Both the position numbers and the translations under genes were made by a program. A DNA stretch of 64,000 bases from Myxococcales bacterium. Its GTDB lineage: Bacteria; Myxococcota_A; Polyangia; Haliangiales; Haliangiaceae. The stretch lies in contig JADKKI010000001.1 of assembly GCA_016720595.1 (NCBI GenBank), positions 620,001-684,000 on the forward strand, given 5' to 3'. Below the pieces are notes generated by a model. That model saw nothing but the letters and a program-made list of their open reading frames with translations, searched no databases and was not told the DNA's origin. Positions within the stretch are counted from its first letter, which is position 1. Each line of letters opens with the position of its first letter. Of the stretch, positions 25,142 through 39,684 are shown one piece after another.

Positions 25142-26260
25142 GTGCCTGGACCTGCCCCTGCTTCGCCGCCCGATCTCCGGGCGATGACCCTCGCCGACGC
25201 CGAGGCGTTCGCGGTGGCGCAGCGCTGGCCGCGGTTCCGCGGCGAGCAGGTGTGGCGCTGGGTCCACGACAAGGGCGCGCGCACGTTCGACGAGATGACG
25301 AACCTGTCTCCGAAGACCCGCTCGGACATGGCGGAGCGCGCCGTGATCGGCGGCCTCACGCTCGCCGAGGTGCAGACCTCGAAGGATGGGACCCGCAAGC
25401 TGTGGATGACCACCCACGATGGGGCGTCGATCGAGAGCGTGCTGATTCCGATGGGCGAGCACGTCACGCAGTGCATCTCGTCCCAGGTCGGCTGCGCGGT
25501 CGACTGTCAGTTCTGTGCGACTGCGAAGCTCGGCCTCAAGCGCAACCTCGATGCCGGCGAGATCGTCGATCAGGTGTACCTCGGCCGCCGGCTCCTCGCC
25601 GAGGTCGAGCCCGCGGCGCGGATCCAGAACATCGTCTACATGGGGATGGGCGAGCCGCTGCACAACTACGACAACCTGATCACGTCGCTGCGGATCCTGA
25701 CCGATGACAAGGGCGCGAAGCTCGCGTCGCGCCGGATCACGGTCTCGACCTCGGGCCTGGTGCCCAAGCTCGAGCGGCTCGGGAACGAGACCGTGCGCCC
25801 GAACCTCGCGGTCTCGCTGAACGCGCCCAACGATGCGATCCGCGATCAGATCATGCCGATCAACCGCAAGTGGAACATCGGCAAGCTCCTCGCCGCCCTG
25901 AAGGCGTACCCGCTCGAGCAGCGGCGCCGGATCACGTTCGAGTACGTGCTCCTCGCTGGCGTCAACGACTCGATCGCCGATGCCGGACAGCTCGCGAAGC
26001 TGCTCCGCGGCTTCAAGTGCAAGGTCAACATCATCCCGTACAACCCGCACCCGGAGGCCGAGTACCAGCGGCCCGCACCCCAGGTGATCGCGGCGTTCCA
26101 GAACGAGTGCAAACGGCTGGGGATGTCGACCTACCTGCGGATCCCCAAGGGGGACGACATCGACGCGGCGTGCGGGCAGCTCGCCAATCGCTCGAACGGC
26201 TCCCCGGTGGTTCCGCTGCGGATCCGCAAGGGTCCGCCGCCACCGCCACCCGTCGAGTAG
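25142..26260 (+). CDS. rlmN: 23S rRNA (and tRNA) adenine C2-methyltransferase RlmN
   Basis: A 372-residue radical SAM enzyme that methylates A2503 of 23S rRNA, and A37 in some tRNAs. It shows the N-terminal RFRGEQVWRWVHDKGARTFDEMTNLSK-like adaptor, the SAM [4Fe-4S] motif Cys118-x3-Cys122-x2-Cys125 (GCAVDCQFC), the MGMGEPLHNYDN block, SRRITVSTSGLVP, and the C-terminal second catalytic Cys in DAACGQLANR. The GTG at 25142 is chosen because a GTGGTAGCT box ends 9 nt before it; a later ATG at 25184 is possible but would shorten the N-terminal domain. It lies on its own between lipoprotein genes. Confidence 0.95.
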   Translation: MPGPAPASPPDLRAMTLADAEAFAVAQRWPRFRGEQVWRWVHDKGARTFDEMTNLSPKTRSDMAERAVIGGLTLAEVQTSKDGTRKLWMTTHDGASIESVLIPMGEHVTQCISSQVGCAVDCQFCATAKLGLKRNLDAGEIVDQVYLGRRLLAEVEPAARIQNIVYMGMGEPLHNYDNLITSLRILTDDKGAKLASRRITVSTSGLVPKLERLGNETVRPNLAVSLNAPNDAIRDQIMPINRKWNIGKLLAALKAYPLEQRRRITFEYVLLAGVNDSIADAGQLAKLLRGFKCKVNIIPYNPHPEAEYQRPAPQVIAAFQNECKRLGMSTYLRIPKGDDIDAACGQLANRSNGSPVVPLRIRKGPPPPPPVE

Positions 26261-26274
26261 TACGATCTGGGCCG

Positions 26275-28062
26275 GTGAGCGCCCCGGCCGCAGAGCCTGT
26301 TCAAGAGGAGCCGCGTCGGTTCCTGCTGCGTCCCGCGGGCGTGTTGACGCAGCTGTGCTCGGCTGGCTGCTTGCTGCTGGGCACGATCGCGTTCGTGCTG
26401 GTGCAGCAGAACAAGAGTGGCGGGGCGGGGATGGTGATCGCCTGGGCGGCCGGAGCGATGGCGGGCCTCGTGTTCGGTGGCCTCATGGCGCGCGGCGGCC
26501 TGGTCAGCTTGTTCGTCAGCGCCGCTCTCGATGCCACGTTCGGGATCATCCTCCTCGTGATCGACTACCCCACGGTGCGCAAGCTCCTCCGGGTCCTCCC
26601 GGACTCGGACGTCGAGATGATCGCGGACATCCTGGTGGTCGCCGCGGTGGTGATGGTGTCGACGGCCGCGCTGTGCCTGCTCTCGATCGGTCAGGCGCGA
26701 CGCTATGCGCGTGCGTTCGACGAGGCGGTCGCGGCGGCCTCGCTGAGCGACGCCTCGATGGCGCAGTCGTTCAACGCGATGCGCACGGCGCCCCCGATGG
26801 GCCCGGCCGCGGCACACGCAGATGATCGCCCGACCAACCCGATGGCGCCGATCATCCCGACCGCAGCATCGACCAACCGCGGCTGGACCCCGCACAAGGC
26901 GAGTGGGCACACGACGATGATGATCATCCGCCCGCCGGCCGAGGAGGCTCGGTCGCGGCGTCGGATCTACATCGCGCTCGGCGGCTTCGCGATCGGCGTG
27001 GGGGCCGGCATGGGGGTGCTGGTGTCCTCGGGCGGGAACAAGGCCACGCGTGACGGCACGGGCGGCTCCGGATCGGCGATCGTGTCGACCTCGGGGTCGG
27101 GATCGACCTCGACGTCGGGCTCCGGCTCGCCCGCGACGTCGGGCTCGGACTCGACCTCCGGCTCTGCTGGCCCGGTGGTGGTCACGACGACGGGCAGTGG
27201 GGGCAGCGCGGGGAGCGGGGGCAGCGCGGCAGTCGCGCCGACACCGGCGATCCCGGTCCGGTCGCTGATCTCCCAGCAGCGCGAGGCGATCGCGAAGGGG
27301 GATGCGAAGGCGTACGCGAGCACCCTGTCGCCCACCGCCTTCGCGTTCGGCATCGACGGTGATGATGTGGTTGAGGGCCGCGTGGCGATCGAGGAGATGC
27401 TGGTCAAGCACATCGGCGATGCGCCCCCCGGTGGGTTCACGGTGGAGTCGAAGTTCCTCGCGGTCGGTGGAGAAGGGGACCACGCGTGGACCGCCGAGGA
27501 TGTGGAGCTCTCTGGCTCGGGCATCGCCGCGCGCCACATCACGATCACGCAGCTCGCCCGGTTCGCCGACGGGAAGTGGAGCGTACAGGCGCTCCACTGG
27601 GGCCGCCCCGTCGGAGATGCCACCGCCGAGCGGATGGCGATCCTCGGGACCTTGCCGCGTGCGGCGCCGATCCCGAACCGCCACGACGGTAGCGCCGAGC
27701 TCGACAAGGCTGTGCGCGTCGCGTTTGCCTCCCGCCGTGGCTTCGCCGATGCGCGCAGCGAGCGCGAGGACGGCTTCAACTTCGGCAGCGGTCCCGGCGA
27801 GCGCGTGGTCGGTGGGGCGGCGATCAAGAAGCTGTTCGGCCGCCTCCGCTCCGAGCTCAAGCTCGAGGGCGGTGCGCGCGTGGCCGAGTCCAGCCCGACG
27901 GTGGGCTGGGCGGCGGTCAACGTCGTCTACACCCAGAAGGGGCAGGCGGCGACCGACGTGTCACAGACGTTCCGCGTCCTCGCGGTGATGGTCCGCGAGG
28001 GCGACGCCTGGAAGATCGTGCAGACCCACTTCTCGAACGCGGGCCCGGTCCGCTGGAGTTAG
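26275..28062 (+). CDS. Membrane protein with two NTF2/SnoaL-like domains
   Basis: A 595-residue protein with a GTG start and TAGTACGAT box 8 nt upstream. The N-terminal part has four hydrophobic segments between ~20 and ~145 ([72 protein letters not shown]), a cytosolic linker, then a fifth segment ([23 protein letters not shown]). A Gly/Ser/Thr-rich linker (~262-320) leads to two tandem NTF2-like domains (~325-455 and ~465-595), both with the V-x-GR/GG-x-AIxxM or IKKLF and WKIVQ/HWSVQ patterns of SnoaL-like proteins. These domains are probably outside the membrane. Its last 4 bp overlap the convergent ndk gene. Confidence 0.7.
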   Translation: MSAPAAEPVQEEPRRFLLRPAGVLTQLCSAGCLLLGTIAFVLVQQNKSGGAGMVIAWAAGAMAGLVFGGLMARGGLVSLFVSAALDATFGIILLVIDYPTVRKLLRVLPDSDVEMIADILVVAAVVMVSTAALCLLSIGQARRYARAFDEAVAAASLSDASMAQSFNAMRTAPPMGPAAAHADDRPTNPMAPIIPTAASTNRGWTPHKASGHTTMMIIRPPAEEARSRRRIYIALGGFAIGVGAGMGVLVSSGGNKATRDGTGGSGSAIVSTSGSGSTSTSGSGSPATSGSDSTSGSAGPVVVTTTGSGGSAGSGGSAAVAPTPAIPVRSLISQQREAIAKGDAKAYASTLSPTAFAFGIDGDDVVEGRVAIEEMLVKHIGDAPPGGFTVESKFLAVGGEGDHAWTAEDVELSGSGIAARHITITQLARFADGKWSVQALHWGRPVGDATAERMAILGTLPRAAPIPNRHDGSAELDKAVRVAFASRRGFADARSEREDGFNFGSGPGERVVGGAAIKKLFGRLRSELKLEGGARVAESSPTVGWAAVNVVYTQKGQAATDVSQTFRVLAVMVREGDAWKIVQTHFSNAGPVRWS

Positions 28063-28490
28063 CGGGCGAGCGAAGCGAGCTCGGCGGTCGAGAAGAAGAA
28101 CGCGATCTCCTCCTTGGCCGTCTCGGGCGCATCCGAGCCGTGGACGGCGTTGCGCTCGATGTTGGTGGCGAACTCCTTGCGGATCGTGCCGGCGTCGGCC
28201 TTCTCCGGGTTGGTCGCGCCCATCACCTGGCGGTTCTTGGCGACCGCGCCCTCACCCTCGAGCACCTGCACGATCACCGGACCCTCGGTCATGAACTTCA
28301 CGAGGTCGCCGTAGAACGGGCGCTCCTTGTGGACGGCGTAGAACGCCTTGGCCTGGGTCTCGGTCAGGCGCACCATCTTGGACGCGAGGATGCGGAGACC
28401 CGCGGCCTCCAGCTTCGCGGTGATGCCGCCGATCTTGTTGAGGGCAACAGCGTCGGGCTTGATGATCGAAAACGTGCGCTCGAGGGCCAT
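28059..28490 (-). CDS. ndk: Nucleoside diphosphate kinase
   Basis: A 143-residue enzyme, the usual length for bacterial NDK, which transfers the gamma-phosphate of ATP to nucleoside diphosphates. The sequence runs [16 protein letters not shown], the Kpn-loop region, [19 protein letters not shown], and the active-site histidine His117 in [21 protein letters not shown] strong AAGGAG ribosome-binding site lies 6 nt before the ATG, in contrast to most starts around it. The upstream frame is open but non-conserved. Convergent 4-bp overlap with the membrane protein gene. Confidence 0.97.
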   Translation of the reverse strand: MALERTFSIIKPDAVALNKIGGITAKLEAAGLRILASKMVRLTETQAKAFYAVHKERPFYGDLVKFMTEGPVIVQVLEGEGAVAKNRQVMGATNPEKADAGTIRKEFATNIERNAVHGSDAPETAKEEIAFFFSTAELASLAR

Positions 28491-28761
28491 GGGGAACTCC
28501 TTGGAAAGTGCGCGGAAACTAGACGATGTGGTGGGGCGATGCAACGCGGCGCGAGGGGCCAATGCGCACCCTGACCACACCTCGCAGCAGCTGGCTGACA
28601 TCACAGGGCGTCATGGGGTAGCGCGCGTGAGGGGCTGCGATGGGCACAGCTGGTGGACCAGGTCCCGGGCGCGAGCTGGCTCCTCGAGTGGCCAGCCGAG
28701 CGGTCCCGCGAGCTTGGCGCGATCGCGCGCTGGTCCGCAGGTTGCTGAGTGGGTCTTCACC

Positions 28762-29349
28762 ATGAAGCTTCTCACCGGCCTCCTCTTCGCCTCCCTCGCG
28801 GCATGTGCCACGAACGAAGGTTCCTCGTCGTCCTCACTGACCCAGGAGCCGGGAAACTGCGGCTCGATCGAGACGCATGTCATCGGCATCTACAAGGGCT
28901 TCCACGACAGCGCCACCGTCCACGTCACCCGCCCCGGCAAGCAGGCGCTTGTCCTATCTGCGCACGACGCTACGCGGTGGACGGTGACCACCGGCCCGGG
29001 CGTCGAGCTGGAGGCGATCTATGCGGTCGGGATCTACGCACAGCACGTCTCCGCGCCCGCGGGCGTCCGGGTCGTGGCCGACAGCCGCGAGGAGGCCGGG
29101 CCCTACGCCTGCGGCTACACCTATCCGCAGGCCGGCACCGACTGCAACACCGACAACCTGCTCAAGCTCGTCGAGAAGAAGGTCCACCCGCCGACCAGCT
29201 TCCACGGCTGCTACCAGGGCTCGATCTGGTCGATCGGCGAGGACCTGACCGTCACCGGCAACTGCAACTCCGACGCGGGCCCCGCGCAGACCGACATGGT
29301 TCAGGGCTGCGACGGCGAGGACAGCTGCGGCGGCCCGATCCTGCTGTAG
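28762..29349 (+). CDS. Lipoprotein of unknown function
   Basis: A 195-residue lipoprotein (ASLAAC lipobox near residue 15) with a Ser-rich spacer. The mature part has [43 protein letters not shown] and a Cys-rich second half ([44 protein letters not shown]), so several disulfides are likely. The pattern of a beta-sandwich followed by a Cys-rich tail is seen in several myxobacterial lipoproteins of unknown role. No enzyme motif. The 271 bp upstream, back to ndk, hold no recognisable gene. Confidence 0.7.
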   Translation: MKLLTGLLFASLAACATNEGSSSSSLTQEPGNCGSIETHVIGIYKGFHDSATVHVTRPGKQALVLSAHDATRWTVTTGPGVELEAIYAVGIYAQHVSAPAGVRVVADSREEAGPYACGYTYPQAGTDCNTDNLLKLVEKKVHPPTSFHGCYQGSIWSIGEDLTVTGNCNSDAGPAQTDMVQGCDGEDSCGGPILL

Positions 29350-29355
29350 GACCTG

Positions 29356-30242
29356 CTAGAGACCGAGGACCTTCGCGAGCGTCGAGCCCATCTCGGCGGG
29401 CGTCGCCGCGACGGCGATGTTCGCCGCCTTGAGCGCGGCGATCTTGTCGGCTGCCGCGCCCTTGCCACCGGAGATGATCGCGCCGGCGTGACCCATGCGC
29501 TTGCCCGGAGGCGCGGTCTGGCCGCCGATGAAGGCGGCGACCGGCTTGTCGACGTTGTCCTTGATGAACTGCGCGGCGCGCTCCTCGGAGTCGCCGCCGA
29601 TCTCGCCGATCATGAAGATCGAGGAGGTGCCCGGATCGTTCGCGAACCAGGCGAGCGCATCGATGAAGTCCGTGCCCTTCACCGGATCGCCGCCGATGCC
29701 GATCGCGGTGGACTGGCCGAGGCCGAGCTTCGTGAGCTGACCGACCACCTCGTAGGTCAAGGTACCGGAGCGCGACACCACGCCGACACCGCCCGGCTTG
29801 TGGATGTACCCCGGCATGATGCCGACCTTGCACTGCCCCGGCGTGATCACACCCGGGCAGTTCGGCCCGACGAGGACCGTCCCCGGGTACTCGAGATCGA
29901 GGACGTACTTGACCTTGATCATGTCGCGGGCCGGGATGCCCTCGGTGATGCAGATGATGGTCTCGATCCCAGCGGAGGCCGCCTCGAGGATGGCGTCCGC
30001 CGCGAACGGCGGCGGCACGTAGATCACGGAGGTGTTGGCGTGAGCGAGGCGTACCGCCTCTTCGACGGTGTCGTACAGCGGGACCTGCTCGAGACCGGCG
30101 ACCTTGGTGCCGCCCTTGCCCGGCGTGACACCGGCGACCACCTTGGTGCCGTACTCCACCATCTGCTTGGCGTGGAAGGCACCGGCCGATCCGGACATGC
30201 CCTGGACGACGAGACGGGTATCGAAGCCGACGAGGACCGACA

Positions 30243-30243
<1 letters not shown>
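29356..30243 (-). CDS. sucD: Succinyl-CoA synthetase alpha subunit
   Basis: A 295-residue subunit with the CoA-binding Rossmann segment ([35 protein letters not shown]), the [11 protein letters not shown] block, and the phospho-histidine His252 in [13 protein letters not shown]. With SucC it makes ATP (or GTP) from succinyl-CoA in the TCA cycle. Its ATG shares one base with the stop of sucC (TAATG), so the two subunits are translationally coupled. The gene is the last of the kinase-sucC-sucD operon and converges with the lipoprotein gene (6-bp gap). Confidence 0.97.
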
Positions 30244-34603
<4,360 letters not shown>

Positions 34604-34619
34604 CGGGTGCGAGTATCGC

Positions 34620-36893
34620 CTAGTCCCGGTCCGAGAGGATCTTCAGCGCGATGTTGCCCTTCGAATCCGCCGGGGCCGCCCAGGTGATGCCGTTCGGGGC
34701 GCCCGCGCTCTTGAGCTTCTTGATGATGTTGGCGCCCTTCAGCTCGGTGAGGACCTTCATCGCGCCCGTGTACTGCGCCCACACGAACCGCGCGCCTTCG
34801 AGCTCGGCCTTCTTCGCCGCATCGTTCGGGTTGGCTGCGACCTGGGCGTCGAGATCGCGGAGCCGCGCGACATAGGCGGCCTCCATGCCGAGCTCGATCT
34901 GCAGCTCGTTGACGAGGCTCGTGTTGAAGATCTTCGCCGCCGGCAGCGGCTGCGCGAACGTCCGGTCGGCCACGGGGATCGAGCCCCACTCCTCGTTGGA
35001 CATCATCTCGGTCATGTCGGTGGTGTCGATCATGAAGTTCGAGAACGCGCGGGACGACGCGGGCACGTAGAACGCGCGCGCGGTGTCGAACCACAGCATC
35101 CGGCCGGCGAGGCCGGCGGTCTCGATCTGGCGCTCGCCCACGGACAGCGCCATCTTGTCGAGGTAGTTGCCGAGGCGCGTCCAGCTCGCGTCGTCGAGGG
35201 CTGCGAAGTCATCGAAGCCATCGGCGTTCGCGGTGCGCTGCGCCGCGCCGTACGTGTTGAACTGAGCGATCGCATTCGCGCGGTTGGCCGCGGTGGACAG
35301 GCTCTTGTAAGAGTTGATGAACGCATCCCACGTGGTCTTCCTCGCCATGTTCATGTCGAGGCTGCCGCGCCACGCGCGGAAGTTGTCGGTGTAGACGTCG
35401 AAGCTGTCGTCGGCCGCATCGGTGATCGCCCGGTCGGCGTCGTCGAGCGCGGTCGCGAACTCGTGGAACACGGTGTTGATGGTCTCCGCGATCACGCGGT
35501 TCTTCTCGAGCGTGGTCGCATCGGCAGGCGCGCCAGTGAGAGCGCTCGGCTCGATCAGGTTGGCCGCGGTCACGCTGCCGCCCGCCGCATTGATCCGCGA
35601 GACCAACAACGACCTGTCCATGATCGCCTTGCCCATCGTCTCCATCGCATCGACCTGGGCGCGGGCAGCGGCCGGGATCGTGTTCGCCGCCTTGGCCTTG
35701 GTCACCGCGTTGAGCGCGGCCTGGATCTGCGTGCGTGCATTCGCGTAGACGGTCTTCAAGTTCGAGGTGTTGGCCTCGTTCATGTGGTACCGGCTGCGAG
35801 TGGAGCGCAGGTGCGCCTGCGGCTCGAGCAGCAACACGCCCTTGTGGGTGCCGATGTCGAGCAGGACGTGCTTCATGCCGAGCTGCTCGTAGACCCCACG
35901 GATCGGCGTGGCGGGAGCGTCGCCGCCGTTCCAGGCGGTCTTGCCGCGGCGGACATCGTCCTCGAGCTTCGGCACGAACGCCGTGCCGTTGTCGTTGCGG
36001 ATGTCGACCTTGGAGTTGACCTTGTTGCCCTCGGCATCGATCTCGGTGCCGAACTTCGCCGCGATCAGGAGGCGGCGGACGGTGGTGGCGTTGTCCCAGC
36101 GGGCGCGGCTGCGCAGCTCGATCGCGTTGCCGAGCAGCGAGTATGCGTGCGTGTCGTAGTACGTGTCGTCCATCAGATCGGTGCCGAGCGAGAGCTCGCG
36201 CACGCCCACGTCGTTCGGGGCGAACCGATCCGGCTCGATGGTCAGGGCGACCAGCGGCATCAGCTCGCGCGCGTCCTGGCTGTCCGCGTCCCACGGCATC
36301 TCGTCGAGCGCGAAGCCGTAGGTGAAGGCCTCCATCGCGTGGTTGCGACGTAGGCGCTCGTAGAGCGTCCGGCCGTCGCTGTTCTTGGTCAGCAGCAGCT
36401 CGCGGAGCTTCTGCCCGGTCATGCCCTTCACGCCGAGCACGACCTCGACCTCCGCGTTGTCGCGCGCCCAGCCGCCGCTGGCGCCGGTGAACGTCTGGTC
36501 GTCCATGAACGGGCGGTCTGCGAGATCGTTCTCGCAGCGCGGGACCACGCTATAGACCAGCTTGCCGAGCGCGAGGGCGCCGACGTAGTCGACCGCATCC
36601 AGCTCGTCGAGGTCATCGAAGACGTCGTCGTCGCCGGTGCCGGCCTGTCCATCGGGGCCCTGGCGGTGCTTGACGATCGCGCGCGCGGCCTCATCGGAGA
36701 GGCCGATCTCGGACAGCTTGTCGGTCGTGGTCGTCGATTCGTTGACGAGCTTCACGACCTCCGCGAGCTGACATGTGGAGTAGGCCCCATCGTTCTTGGC
36801 GTCCTTGCCGCCGAACGAGTCGTCCTTTGCATCTCCATCGACACCAGTGCAACCAACCGTGAGCAATAGGGTAATCGGCAGGGCAACGCGCAT
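34620..36893 (-). CDS. Large lipoprotein with N-terminal helix-hairpin-helix
   Basis: A 757-residue lipoprotein (LLLTVGC lipobox). Residues ~45-110 contain a helix-hairpin-helix-like unit (KLSEIGLSDEAARAIVKHRQG, FDDLDELDAVDYVGALALGKLV), a fold usually linked to DNA or protein binding and found in several secreted myxobacterial lipoproteins. The remaining ~600 residues are mostly helical (ANTSNLKTVYANARTQIQAALNAVTKAKAANTIPAAARAQVDAMETMGKA) with no motif I recognise. The start at 36893 is set by the signal peptide. It precedes the kinase gene by 16 bp on the same strand, but the kinase seems to have its own promoter. Confidence 0.75.
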   Translation of the reverse strand: MRVALPITLLLTVGCTGVDGDAKDDSFGGKDAKNDGAYSTCQLAEVVKLVNESTTTTDKLSEIGLSDEAARAIVKHRQGPDGQAGTGDDDVFDDLDELDAVDYVGALALGKLVYSVVPRCENDLADRPFMDDQTFTGASGGWARDNAEVEVVLGVKGMTGQKLRELLLTKNSDGRTLYERLRRNHAMEAFTYGFALDEMPWDADSQDARELMPLVALTIEPDRFAPNDVGVRELSLGTDLMDDTYYDTHAYSLLGNAIELRSRARWDNATTVRRLLIAAKFGTEIDAEGNKVNSKVDIRNDNGTAFVPKLEDDVRRGKTAWNGGDAPATPIRGVYEQLGMKHVLLDIGTHKGVLLLEPQAHLRSTRSRYHMNEANTSNLKTVYANARTQIQAALNAVTKAKAANTIPAAARAQVDAMETMGKAIMDRSLLVSRINAAGGSVTAANLIEPSALTGAPADATTLEKNRVIAETINTVFHEFATALDDADRAITDAADDSFDVYTDNFRAWRGSLDMNMARKTTWDAFINSYKSLSTAANRANAIAQFNTYGAAQRTANADGFDDFAALDDASWTRLGNYLDKMALSVGERQIETAGLAGRMLWFDTARAFYVPASSRAFSNFMIDTTDMTEMMSNEEWGSIPVADRTFAQPLPAAKIFNTSLVNELQIELGMEAAYVARLRDLDAQVAANPNDAAKKAELEGARFVWAQYTGAMKVLTELKGANIIKKLKSAGAPNGITWAAPADSKGNIALKILSDRD

Positions 36894-37063
36894 GACCGGT
36901 CGCCTGTACACATGGTGTGCCCACCCTCGCCGCGTGTGACAACACGGGCTTGCGTTCGCCGCTGGCTGGTGACGTTGCCGCATCGCTGGCGATTGCATCC
37001 GCCACCGGTCCTGGATTCATTGCGGTTTTGCGTGGCGCGTTCGTTGCTTCGTGTGACGGTTCG

Positions 37064-37825
37064 ATGTCGAACCCGAGCCCGATCTGCGCACTGATTGCCA
37101 CACTCGTGGCCGGCTGCGCCGACCGCGGCCCCACCGAGATCGCGCCGTTCACCCAGTCCGGCAAGGCCGATGGCCTCCCCGATCGGCTGCGCAAGATCGA
37201 TGACCACAAGCTCCATGTCGACGAGCCCTCGGATCTCGTGTTCACGGATGGCCGGCTCTACACCGTGAGTGATGCGCACGGGATGATCTACGAGATCGAC
37301 GATGATGGTGACGTCCAGGACAAGCTAGACATCGAAGGTCGCGACCTCGAGGCCGTCACGGTGGACGCCCACGGCGAGTTTCTGGTGGCGGACGAGAGCC
37401 GCGCGCGGATCTGGCACATCGACGCGGACGGTAGCCGTCACGATCCGATCGACATCCCCGAGGCCGAGGATGGCAACAGCGGCATCGAGGGGCTGACCTT
37501 CGGCAAGGACGGCCACCTTCTGATCGCGAAGGAGAAGGACCCGGCGCGGATCATCGAGCTCGATGCGCATGGGAACGTGGTCCGGGACCAGAAGGTCCAC
37601 TTCAGCTCCGATGTCTCGGCGCTGACCTACAACCCCGACGACAAGCACCTGTACGCGCTCTCGGACGAGGACCACTCCCTGTACCGCCTGGACAGCGAAT
37701 GGGCCGTCGACACCGCGTGGAAGCTCCCGATCAAGCACCCCGAAGGCATCGCGTTCGACGGCTCGATCCTCTACGTCGCGAGCGATTCCGAGGAGCGCCT
37801 GTACCTGTTCGAGCTCGGCGACTGA
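37064..37825 (+). CDS. SdiA-regulated-type beta-propeller lipoprotein
   Basis: A 253-residue lipoprotein (IATLVAGC lipobox; ATG at 37064 chosen for it). The mature part is a run of short blades: HVDEPSDLVFTDGRLYTVSDAHGMIYEIDDDG, GRDLEAVTVDAHGEFLVADESRARIWHIDADG, IEGLTFGKDGHLLIAKEKDPARIIELD, SDVSALTYNPDDKHLYALSDEDHSLYRLD. This repeating V-SD...I-E-ID pattern fits the SdiA-regulated (YjiK-like) propeller family. Function unknown, possibly a periplasmic ligand-binding or scaffold protein. 170 bp separate it from the divergent lipoprotein gene. Confidence 0.8.
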   Translation: MSNPSPICALIATLVAGCADRGPTEIAPFTQSGKADGLPDRLRKIDDHKLHVDEPSDLVFTDGRLYTVSDAHGMIYEIDDDGDVQDKLDIEGRDLEAVTVDAHGEFLVADESRARIWHIDADGSRHDPIDIPEAEDGNSGIEGLTFGKDGHLLIAKEKDPARIIELDAHGNVVRDQKVHFSSDVSALTYNPDDKHLYALSDEDHSLYRLDSEWAVDTAWKLPIKHPEGIAFDGSILYVASDSEERLYLFELGD

Positions 37826-37829
37826 GCGC

Positions 37830-38435
37830 CTACCTGCACTTGATCCACAGACACAGGTCACCGTCCCGGCGCTTCTCGCACTGGACCAGGTCGAGCTCGC
37901 GCGGCATGTCCCCGCCGAACCCGTGATAGGTGACCACGCGCGTGCCGCGGGCGGCGTGCGCGAGCTTGTGCTGCACGAGCTCGACGTTGTCGACGTACCG
38001 GACGCGGCGATCGAGCGCGTCGAGATCGTCCCCGGCGAGCAGCTCGGCGAAGGGATTGAACAGGTAGAAGGCGTCGTACACCGACCAATCCATCAGCTCC
38101 ATGTCGCCCAGCCGGAACGAGGCACGATCCGCGACACCGAGGCGCTTCGCGGCCTCGTTCGCCGCACGCACCATGTCCGGATCGCGCTCGATGCCGAACC
38201 ATGACGCCTCGGTCGTCAACGCACCGACGAGACACGGCTTGCCGACGCCCGATCCGACATCGAGGACCTTCTCGCCGGCGACCGGCGCGAGCAGCTCGCA
38301 CGCGCGCTGAGCGACCTCGAGCGGCGTCCAGTGGAGCCACGATCGGAACCGCTGCGAGGACGGGTAGATCAGATCGAACGCGCAGTCGTCCACCGGCAGG
38401 CCCGCTCGGATCGCGCTGGAGAGTGCTTCGGTCAT
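37830..38435 (-). CDS. Class I SAM-dependent methyltransferase (tandem copy 2)
   Basis: A 201-residue Rossmann-fold methyltransferase. Motif I is VLDVGSGVGKPCLVGAL, with FGIERDPDMVRAAN as motif II/acidic loop and RLGDMELMDWSVYDAFYLFNPFAE as motif IV with the NPF signature. It ends with GGDMPRELDLVQCEKRRDGDLCLWIK. It is clearly paralogous to the gene just upstream (38443-39108): the same WTPLEVAxRAxxLL lead-in, YxxFYLFNPF and YHGFGGDxPxE segments. The genes are 7 bp apart on the same strand and arose by tandem duplication. The NPF motif is compatible with N- or C-methyl transfer but the substrate is unknown. Confidence 0.85.
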   Translation of the reverse strand: MTEALSSAIRAGLPVDDCAFDLIYPSSQRFRSWLHWTPLEVAQRACELLAPVAGEKVLDVGSGVGKPCLVGALTTEASWFGIERDPDMVRAANEAAKRLGVADRASFRLGDMELMDWSVYDAFYLFNPFAELLAGDDLDALDRRVRYVDNVELVQHKLAHAARGTRVVTYHGFGGDMPRELDLVQCEKRRDGDLCLWIKCR

Positions 38436-38442
38436 CGACAGC

Positions 38443-39108
38443 TCAGTGGGTCCTGACCCAGAGGGCGAGCTCGTCCTTGTGCATCGGCACGGACTCCGCG
38501 AGCTCGAACTCGGGCGGCAGGTCTCCGCCGAAGCCATGGAGCGTGACCACGCGGGCGCCGACCTGGAGCGCCGCGAGCTTGTGCTCCACCGCGACGACCG
38601 CGTGGATGAATGCCGCCTGGCGCGGGCTCGGATCGACCGGGCGCGTCTTCAGCGCTGCCTCCGAGAACGGATTGTAGAGGTAGATCCCACCGAACGGGCT
38701 CCAGTCGAGGCCGAGCCCATCTGCGTGCACGAACGACGTGCGCTCGGCGATCGAGAGACTGCGCGCCACCCGGGCCGCCACGCGCACCATCGCGCTGTCC
38801 TGCTCGACCCCGGTCCAGTGGGCACCGCTGACGAGCGCGCCGATCATGCACATCTTTCCACTGCCCGATCCGACGTCGAGGATCCGCCCGCCGGGCGAAG
38901 CAGCCAGCATCGCGCTCGCGCGCAGCGCGACCTCCATGGGCGTCCAGTGCACCGACGAGCGACGGCGGTGGCTCTTCGGATAGAGCGCGTCGAACCTCGC
39001 ATCGGACACCGGACGACCTTCTCGGAGCGCCGCCGCGATCTCCTGCGCCTCGAGCGCGAGGGCGAGCTCGTCGGAGGTGGCCTCGCTGGGAGGTGCGGCG
39101 GTGGTCAT
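38443..39108 (-). CDS. Class I SAM-dependent methyltransferase (tandem copy 1)
   Basis: A 221-residue methyltransferase with motif I ILDVGSGSGKMCMIGAL, the GVEQDSAMVRVAAR second strand, HADGLGLDWSPFGGIYLYNPFSE, and the C-terminal LHGFGGDLPPEFELAESV. It carries ~25 extra N-terminal residues relative to its neighbour. About half of the aligned positions look identical to the downstream copy. Both probably act on related small or protein substrates; the pair is not linked to any obvious biosynthetic gene here. Confidence 0.85.
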   Translation of the reverse strand: MTTAAPPSEATSDELALALEAQEIAAALREGRPVSDARFDALYPKSHRRRSSVHWTPMEVALRASAMLAASPGGRILDVGSGSGKMCMIGALVSGAHWTGVEQDSAMVRVAARVARSLSIAERTSFVHADGLGLDWSPFGGIYLYNPFSEAALKTRPVDPSPRQAAFIHAVVAVEHKLAALQVGARVVTLHGFGGDLPPEFELAESVPMHKDELALWVRTH

Positions 39109-39150
39109 GGGTGCTCTGGTGCAGGCGTGATGCGAAGCTGGCGGGCAGGT

Positions 39151-39537
39151 TTACCATCCACTCATGGCGACCGCGAGCCCGCGTCGCGGGAGCGCATCGA
39201 CGAGCTGCCAGCCGAACACCGGCGCCGGCAACAGCACGATCCGCCCGCGCGCATCGGCGGCGGCAGCTCCCAGGGGCACCGGTCGCCCGGTCACGAGGAT
39301 GACGCGCAGATCGGCCTTGGTGCCGAGCCATGCGCGGATCGCGGCAACGATGGTGCGATCGTCCGTGCGATCGTCCCGGCGCTGGTCGCCGGCCTGATCG
39401 GTCAGCCACACGAGCACGCCCTCGCGTGGCGCACCGAGCGGCGTTCGAGCAGCCCGGACCTCGAAGCCCGCGTCCTCGAGATACCGGACGAGCGGCTCGT
39501 TCGGCTCCCGACAGACCAGCGCGACGATCGTCGGCAT
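39151..39537 (-). CDS. Small protein with CheY-like fold lacking the phospho-acceptor
   Basis: A 128-residue protein with an alternating beta/alpha order that resembles a receiver domain: TIVALVCRE, FEVRAARTP, GVLVWLTDQAGD, LRVILVTGRPVP, IVLLPAPVFGWQLVDALPR. The residue after the third strand, where the phospho-Asp should be, and the conserved Lys after the fifth strand (here Pro) do not match, so it would be a pseudo-receiver. It lies 147 bp downstream of a sigma54 activator that has no receiver of its own, on the same strand. Start set at the ATG that begins strand 1. Confidence 0.55.
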   Translation of the reverse strand: MPTIVALVCREPNEPLVRYLEDAGFEVRAARTPLGAPREGVLVWLTDQAGDQRRDDRTDDRTIVAAIRAWLGTKADLRVILVTGRPVPLGAAAADARGRIVLLPAPVFGWQLVDALPRRGLAVAMSGW

Positions 39538-39684
39538 CGCCTTGTACCGAGCACGAACTGGACCAGCCCCCAAGTCGGGGTAACCACGACGCCCTCGGCC
39601 CGCGATGACACGCACGGTCGCCGAACACGACACTCTGTCGCGGGCCGCGGCGTGGTGCGCCCCGGTTCGCGACACGAAAGGTCG

